Positions 23,408-28,235 of a stretch of DNA of 28,235 nucleotides are shown here, one piece after another. The notes under the pieces are model-generated. The model was not told the DNA's origin, did no database searches, and worked only from the letters and a program-made list of their open reading frames with translations. How positions within the stretch are numbered: position 1 is the stretch's first letter; the number at the start of each line of letters is the position of its first letter. Origin of the DNA: Oscillospiraceae bacterium (GTDB lineage: Bacteria; Bacillota; Clostridia; Oscillospirales; Ruminococcaceae); NCBI GenBank assembly GCA_019420135.1, contig JAHZHS010000001.1, positions 1 through 28,235 of the forward strand, in the 5' to 3' direction. The position numbers and the translations under genes were made by a program.

Positions 23408-25153
23408 ATGGTCGATCTGAAAGCCAGACCATTCTGCCTGAATGACACCCAGATCAGATGGGTGGAAGACACGATTGCTTCCATGTCACTGGAAGAAAAA
23501 CTGGGACAGCTGTTTGTTGTCCTGAAGGCCACACCGGGTGTGGAGGAGGAACAGATCAAGGGACTGCTGGCCGGGTCTCACATGGGGGGCCTGCGCTGGC
23601 AGAATCTGAGCACCCGGGATACCTGGCTGCAAAACCATCTGTTCCAGAAAAACAGCAAAATTCCGCTGCTCATTGCGGCCAACTGCGACGATGGCGGCAA
23701 CGGCGCGACGCCGGACGGCACCTTTGTGGCCACTGCGGCGGAATGCGGTGCCGGCCAGGGTGTGGAAAACGCCTACCATGTAGGGTATGTGGCCGGACGG
23801 GAAGCAAGCGCCGTGGGAGCCAACTGGATGTTCAACCCGGTCTGTGATGTATACAAAAACTGGCGCAACACCATTGTCAACACCCGCAGCTTCGGCTCGG
23901 ATCCGGATCGGGTGCTGGCCAATGCCCGCGCCTACATCCGGGGTGTGCGGGACGCCGCCCCGCATATGGCCGTCACGGCCAAGCATTTCCCCGGCGACGG
24001 TGTCGAGGAACTGGATCAGCACCTGGCCATGGGAATCAATGATCTGAGCGTGGAAGAATGGGAGGCAAGCTTCGGCAAGGTCTACCGCGGTCTGATCGAC
24101 GACGGCGTCGAGGCAGTGATGGTCGGGCACATTGCGCTGCCGGCGATGAGCCGGAAGCTTCGCCCGGGCATTGCGGACCGGGACATCCGCCCGGCAACCC
24201 TGGCACCGGAACTGCTGAATGATCTTCTGCGAGGGGAACTGGGCTTTAACGGTGTCATCATCACCGACGCCTCCCACATGGTGGGGATGACCGCAATGGC
24301 TCGCCGCTGTGACGCCGTGCCCGGAGCAATCATCGCCGGCTGTGATATGTTCCTGTTCACCAGCGATACCCAGGAGGATCTGGGTTTTCTGCGGGCGGCC
24401 TACGAGCGCGGCGATCTGACGGAGGAACGCCTTTCCGATGCGCTGCACCGGGTGCTTGGCCTGAAAGCCAGACTTCATCTGGAGGATCCCCGGGTCGCCA
24501 TGCCGCCGGAGGAAGGACTGACCTGTATCGGCAACGATACATTCAGGTCCTACACGGCGCAGGCTGCCGACAGCTGCATCACGCTGGTCAAGGATACCCG
24601 CGGAATTTTGCCCATTGATCCGGAAAAGCAAAAGCGTGTATTTCTGGTTTACGTCGGATCCACCCCGACCAGCAAGGGATATCGGGGGGATCCGGTCAAA
24701 AAAATCCTGGTAGAGGAGCTGGAACGTGCAGGCTTTGTGGTGGATCTGTGCCCCAATTTCCATGCCCTGGAGATAGAAAAGGGAGTGTCCCCCGCAAATT
24801 TTGTGCAGATGCTGGACATTGGCAAGCGCCAGACCTTTGTGCAGAACCACGACTGGGTTCTGCTCGTGTTCAATATCAAGGGCTACGCCCAGGAAAACAA
24901 CGTCCGGGTGCGCTGGAGCTGCAACCACAGCAAGGAGCTGCCCTGGTACAACGAGGAATTGCCCACCGTTGGCATGAGCCTGAACTATACCAACCACCTG
25001 ATTGACGTACCCCAGCTGCATACGTTTGTGAACGCCTACGCGGCAAACCGCACGCATATCTGTGCAGCGATTGCCAAACTGACCGGCCGGAGCGAATTCC
25101 GGGGCACAGCTGACGACAGCGTTTTCTGCGGGCGATGGGACACCCGTCTGTGA
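23408..25153 (+). CDS. Cytosolic family 3 glycoside hydrolase (GH3), NagZ-like signature
   Basis: 581 residues, ATG 23408 after AAAAGGAGAAA. The N-terminal TIM barrel has KHFPGDG (192-198) and the nucleophile Asp287 in I-I-T-D-A-S-H-M. Asp203-Gln-His205 matches the D-x-H dyad that acts as acid/base in NagZ-type GH3 beta-N-acetylhexosaminidases, rather than the distant Glu of beta-glucosidases. A second alpha/beta domain (~380-560) is present. No signal peptide, so it cleaves an imported glycoside inside the cell. The sugar released could feed the isomerase. The aglycone and exact linkage are unknown. Confidence 0.85.
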   Translation: MVDLKARPFCLNDTQIRWVEDTIASMSLEEKLGQLFVVLKATPGVEEEQIKGLLAGSHMGGLRWQNLSTRDTWLQNHLFQKNSKIPLLIAANCDDGGNGATPDGTFVATAAECGAGQGVENAYHVGYVAGREASAVGANWMFNPVCDVYKNWRNTIVNTRSFGSDPDRVLANARAYIRGVRDAAPHMAVTAKHFPGDGVEELDQHLAMGINDLSVEEWEASFGKVYRGLIDDGVEAVMVGHIALPAMSRKLRPGIADRDIRPATLAPELLNDLLRGELGFNGVIITDASHMVGMTAMARRCDAVPGAIIAGCDMFLFTSDTQEDLGFLRAAYERGDLTEERLSDALHRVLGLKARLHLEDPRVAMPPEEGLTCIGNDTFRSYTAQAADSCITLVKDTRGILPIDPEKQKRVFLVYVGSTPTSKGYRGDPVKKILVEELERAGFVVDLCPNFHALEIEKGVSPANFVQMLDIGKRQTFVQNHDWVLLVFNIKGYAQENNVRVRWSCNHSKELPWYNEELPTVGMSLNYTNHLIDVPQLHTFVNAYAANRTHICAAIAKLTGRSEFRGTADDSVFCGRWDTRL

Positions 25154-25165
25154 GGAGGAAAATCT

Positions 25166-26020
25166 GTGACAACGTTGAAAAACTATACCAAAAAAAGAGA
25201 TTTTCTGATTTGTGTGGACTCGGATGGCTGCGCCATGGATACCATGGACATCAAGCATCAGCGCTGTTTTGGCCCCTGCCTTGTGCAGGAGTGGGGACTG
25301 CAGAAATGGGAAAAACAGATCCTGGAACGCTGGAACGAGATCAATCTCTATACAATGACCCGGGGAATCAACCGGTTCAAGGGACTGGCGATTGCCCTGG
25401 CGGAAATTGATGGAACCTGTACAAGGATCGAGGGGCTGGACGAGCTCACCCAATGGACGGACACGGCGCCGGAGCTTTCCAACGGTGCACTGGAGAAGGC
25501 GGCCGAAGGGGCACGGGGCCCCGCGCTGGCCAAGGCGCTGGCCTGGTCCCGGGCGGTGAATGCGGCGATTGACTCGCTGCCGGAAAGCAGCAAGCATCCG
25601 TTTTCCGGGGCGGCGGAGTGCCTTGCCATGGCCCATGACACGGCGGATGTGGCGGTGGTATCCAGCGCCAACCGGGAGGCCGTTGAGGAAGAGTGGACAC
25701 GCTGCGGGATGCTGGACTCGGTGGATATTCTGTGCTGCCAGGATTCCGGTTCAAAAGCCGCATGCATCGCGCAGCTGAAAGAAAAAGGGTATGCACCGGA
25801 GCACATCCTGATGGTGGGCGATGCGCCCGGAGACCTGAAAGCTGCCGAGGGCAACGGGGTCTGTTTTTACCCCATTCTTGTGCGGCAGGAGGCCGCCAGC
25901 TGGGCGGAATTGCAGCAAACGGCCTGGGAGCATTTCCGGAATGGGACCTATGGTGAGTACGGTGCCCGGGCACGACAGAAATTTTTCGAAAATCTGGGCT
26001 GCGGAAAAGCAGCCCGGTAA
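25166..26020 (+). CDS. HAD-superfamily hydrolase
   Basis: 284 residues, GTG 25166 after AGGAGGA that overlaps the GH3 stop. Motif I is D18-S-D20-G, motif II S-S in VVSSAN, motif III Lys in SKAACI and motif IV G-D-A-P-G-D, the complete HAD set. A helical cap of about 130 residues lies between motifs I and II. It is probably a phosphatase for a sugar phosphate or a side product of the pathway. The substrate is not evident. Confidence 0.85.
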   Translation: MTTLKNYTKKRDFLICVDSDGCAMDTMDIKHQRCFGPCLVQEWGLQKWEKQILERWNEINLYTMTRGINRFKGLAIALAEIDGTCTRIEGLDELTQWTDTAPELSNGALEKAAEGARGPALAKALAWSRAVNAAIDSLPESSKHPFSGAAECLAMAHDTADVAVVSSANREAVEEEWTRCGMLDSVDILCCQDSGSKAACIAQLKEKGYAPEHILMVGDAPGDLKAAEGNGVCFYPILVRQEAASWAELQQTAWEHFRNGTYGEYGARARQKFFENLGCGKAAR

Positions 26021-26060
26021 AGACAGAGCAAACAGCCAGAAAAAAGGAAGAAGGATAACG

Positions 26061-26720
26061 ATGAAATTCTTTATCGATACCGCCAATGTGGAGGAAATCC
26101 GCAAAGCCAACGACATGGGCGTCATTGCAGGCGTCACCACCAACCCCAGCCTCATCGCCAAAGAAGGCCGCGATTACGCCCAGACCCTGGCGGAGATCGC
26201 CACCATCGTGGACGGCCCCATTTCCGGTGAGGTGAAAGCCACCACCACCGACGCCGAGACCATGGTGAAAGAGGGCGAGGCCATCTACGCCCTGGACCCC
26301 AAGCACATGGTGGTGAAAATTCCCATGACCGCCGAGGGCCTCAAGGCCATCAAAGCGCTGAGTGCCAAGGGCATTCCCACCAACTGCACCCTGATTTTCT
26401 CCGCCAACCAGGCACTGCTGGCAGCCCGGGCCGGCGCCACCTATGTCAGCCCCTTCCTGGGACGTCTGGACGACATCTCCCAGCCCGGCATTGAACTGAT
26501 CCAGAATATCCATGATATGTTCCTCAACTACCCCGACATCGAGACCCGGATCATCGCCGCCAGCGTGCGCAATCCCATCCATGTGAATGACTGCGCCCTG
26601 GCCGGGGCGGACATTGCCACGGTGCCCTACAAGGTCATAGAGCAGATGATTCATCACCCTCTCACCGACGCGGGCATCGAAAAGTTCAAGGCCGATTACT
26701 GCAAGGTGTTTGGTGAGTGA
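26061..26720 (+). CDS. Small transaldolase / fructose-6-phosphate-aldolase family protein
   Basis: 219 residues, ATG 26061 after AAGGAAGAAGGAT. It belongs to the short TalC/FSA-type family (about 215 residues). The Schiff-base Lys86 is in V-V-K-I-P-M-T, with Asp6 in F-I-D-T-A-N and the V-T-T-N-P-S motif. It moves dihydroxyacetone units among sugar phosphates and links the operon to the pentose-phosphate pathway. It lies directly before the second transketolase pair. Transaldolase and aldolase activity cannot be separated here. Confidence 0.92.
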   Translation: MKFFIDTANVEEIRKANDMGVIAGVTTNPSLIAKEGRDYAQTLAEIATIVDGPISGEVKATTTDAETMVKEGEAIYALDPKHMVVKIPMTAEGLKAIKALSAKGIPTNCTLIFSANQALLAARAGATYVSPFLGRLDDISQPGIELIQNIHDMFLNYPDIETRIIAASVRNPIHVNDCALAGADIATVPYKVIEQMIHHPLTDAGIEKFKADYCKVFGE

Positions 26721-26721
26721 C

Positions 26722-27573
26722 ATGACCAAGGACGAACGCATAAAACTGCAGATTGCAGCATGCCAGGTGCGCATGGGAATCATTGAATCCACCCACGGCG
26801 CCAAGGCCGGACATCCCGGAGGCAGCCTTTCCGCCGCCGAGCTGTTTGCCTACCTGTACAACAAAGAAATGCGTATCAACCCCGACAACCCTAAATGGGA
26901 GGACCGGGACCGGTTTGTTCTGTCCAAGGGCCACACAGCACCGGGGCTTTACAGCGCTCTTGCCTACCGGGGATTTTTTCCGGTGGAGGACCTGCCCACC
27001 CTGCGCCACATCGGCAGCTATCTCCAGGGCCATCCCAACATGAACACGGTGCCCGGAGTGGATATGAGCACCGGCAGCCTGGGGCAGGGGGTCAGCGCGG
27101 CGGCCGGCATGGCCAAGGCCGCCAAGTATCTGCACAAGGATACCGTCCGGGTCTACACCCTGCTGGGGGACGGCGAGATCGAGGAGGGTGAGGTCTGGGA
27201 GGCTTTCCTCTTTGCCGCCAAGTATAAGCTGGACAACCTCTGCGTCATCATCGATCTGAATGGGCTGCAGATCGACGGCCCCACCAAGGAAGTCATGCCC
27301 ACCGACCCGGTGGACGCCAAGCTGCGGGACTTCGGGTTCCGGGTCATCTCCATCGACGGACACGACCTGGACCGGATGGAGCAGGCATTTGCCTTCTTCC
27401 ATGAACAGAAGGACGCCCCCACCGCCATCCTGATGCACACCGTCAAGGGCAAGGGCGTCAGCTACATGGAAAATCAGGTGGGCTGGCACGGCAAGGCACC
27501 CAACGACGAGGAATACAGGATTGCCATGGGCGAACTGCTGGCACAGCTCTGGAAACTGGAGGCACAGCTATGA
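26722..27573 (+). CDS. Transketolase N-terminal subunit, canonical type
   Basis: 283 residues from ATG 26722, one base beyond the transaldolase stop; GTG 26713 is a possible alternative. It has the canonical A-K-A-G-H-P-G-G-S-L-S, S-K-G-H-T-A-P, and TPP motif G-D-G-E-I-E-E-G with Asn in IIDLNGLQIDG. With the overlapping C-terminal subunit it should be the general pentose-phosphate transketolase. It is clearly related to, but more conventional than, the pair at 11553-13333. Codon use here is strongly GCC/CTG/ACC-rich, as expected for a well-expressed gene. Confidence 0.93.
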   Translation: MTKDERIKLQIAACQVRMGIIESTHGAKAGHPGGSLSAAELFAYLYNKEMRINPDNPKWEDRDRFVLSKGHTAPGLYSALAYRGFFPVEDLPTLRHIGSYLQGHPNMNTVPGVDMSTGSLGQGVSAAAGMAKAAKYLHKDTVRVYTLLGDGEIEEGEVWEAFLFAAKYKLDNLCVIIDLNGLQIDGPTKEVMPTDPVDAKLRDFGFRVISIDGHDLDRMEQAFAFFHEQKDAPTAILMHTVKGKGVSYMENQVGWHGKAPNDEEYRIAMGELLAQLWKLEAQL

Positions 27574-28235
27574 GTGAGGTCAAAAAAATCGCAACCCGCG
27601 AAGGCTACGGCGCTGCACTGGTGGAACTGGCGCAGGATCACCCCGACCTGGTGGTGCTGGACGCCGACCTGGCCGCCGCCACCAAGACCGGCGTCTTCAA
27701 AAAAGCCTTTCCCCACCGCCACTTTGACTGCGGCATTGCCGAATGCAACATGATGGCTGCCGCCGCCGGCATGGCGGCTATGGGCCTGGTGCCTTTCGCC
27801 TCCAGCTTTGCCATGTTTGCGGCGGGACGTGCCTTCGAGCAGGTGCGCAACTCCATCGGCTACCCTCGCCTCAACGTCAAGATCGGCGCAACCCACGGCG
27901 GCATTTCGGTGGGCGAGGACGGTGCCTCCCACCAGTGCTGCGAGGATTTTGCGCTGATGCGCTCCATCCCCGGTATGACGGTGCTCTGCCCTGCCGACGA
28001 CGTGGAAGCCCGCGCAGCCGTCAAGGCTGCCTATGCGCACCAGGGGCCCGTCTACCTGCGGTTTGGCCGTCTGGCGGTGCCGGTGTTCCATAATGAAACC
28101 AACTTCCATTTTGCAATCGGCAAGGGAGAGCAGCTCACCGAAGGCAGCGACGTGGCCATTTTTGCCACCGGCCTGGAGGTGGGGGAGGCCCCCACCGCCG
28201 CCGAACTGCTGAAAAACGAGGGCATCCATGCCCGG
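27570..28235 (+). CDS. Transketolase C-terminal subunit, truncated by window end
   Basis: 222 residues are visible, open at 28235. ATG 27570 overlaps the preceding TGA (ATGA). Glu58 in G-I-A-E-C-N is the TPP-activating glutamate, and the motif GATHGGISVGEDGASHQ is typical. The C-terminal domain begins before the cut. Partner of the 26722 gene. Confidence 0.93.
   Translation, partial: MSEVKKIATREGYGAALVELAQDHPDLVVLDADLAAATKTGVFKKAFPHRHFDCGIAECNMMAAAAGMAAMGLVPFASSFAMFAAGRAFEQVRNSIGYPRLNVKIGATHGGISVGEDGASHQCCEDFALMRSIPGMTVLCPADDVEARAAVKAAYAHQGPVYLRFGRLAVPVFHNETNFHFAIGKGEQLTEGSDVAIFATGLEVGEAPTAAELLKNEGIHAR

Noticed and set aside
20734..25636. Long open frames on the minus strand opposite the transporter and GH3 genes
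   Set aside because: They mirror conserved families on the plus strand and have His/Gly/Val-rich antisense composition with no ribosome binding sites.

Overview
The window reads as a GC-rich Firmicute, most likely a gut Oscillospiraceae/Ruminococcaceae (Faecalibacterium, Gemmiger or Subdoligranulum type). This rests on strong AGGAGG ribosome binding sites, lipoprotein signals of the L-T-A-C kind, LacI control, split transketolase subunits and large ABC sugar-uptake operons. It is an inference from style, since there is no rRNA or tRNA in the window.

Left third (1-9305): an unusual accessory cluster. A lipoprotein gene with an Ig-like domain and cysteine clusters (446-1351) is followed by a two-gene operon. 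The first operon gene encodes a small protein resembling the TM1812/CARF nucleotide-sensor fold (1598-2209). The second encodes a divergent sigma-factor-like protein (2221-3291). Facing them on the minus strand are a very acidic small protein (3406-3663), a candidate structured RNA with its own sigma-A promoter (3794-3899), and a 1090-residue membrane-anchored repeat protein with an HEPN-like R-x4-H motif (3954-7226). Two more exported proteins follow on the plus strand (7486-8352, YD-repeat lipoprotein; 8478-9305, secreted protein with a zinc ribbon). A non-sigma-A promoter-like motif, TGAA(C/G)T...CCTA(T/C) at fixed spacing behind an A/T tract, lies before all three exported-protein genes and before the acidic-protein gene. 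My hypothesis is that the CARF-like/sigma-like pair runs this local regulon.

Middle (9306-11552): terminators, a 13-bp inverted repeat and a possible gene remnant, then a LacI-family repressor (10088-11095, minus). The repressor is divergent from the next operon across a region with clear promoters and operator-like repeats.

Right part (11553-28235): one long plus-strand carbohydrate operon. In order it encodes split transketolase, a glycerol-kinase-like FGGY kinase, an L-fucose-isomerase-like enzyme, a nucleoside-hydrolase-like protein and an alpha/beta-hydrolase. An ABC importer follows (tandem ATPase, permease, binding lipoprotein, second permease). The last genes encode a cytosolic GH3 glycosidase, a HAD phosphatase, transaldolase, and a second split transketolase cut by the window end. 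Isomerase + kinase + transketolase matches the logic of the D-apiose/D-apulose transketolase route, with import of a glycoside and intracellular cleavage. The exact sugar is not proven by the sequence. The binding-protein gene carries an in-frame TGA at its front and an in-frame TAG near its end, so the transporter may be decaying, or translation may restart internally.
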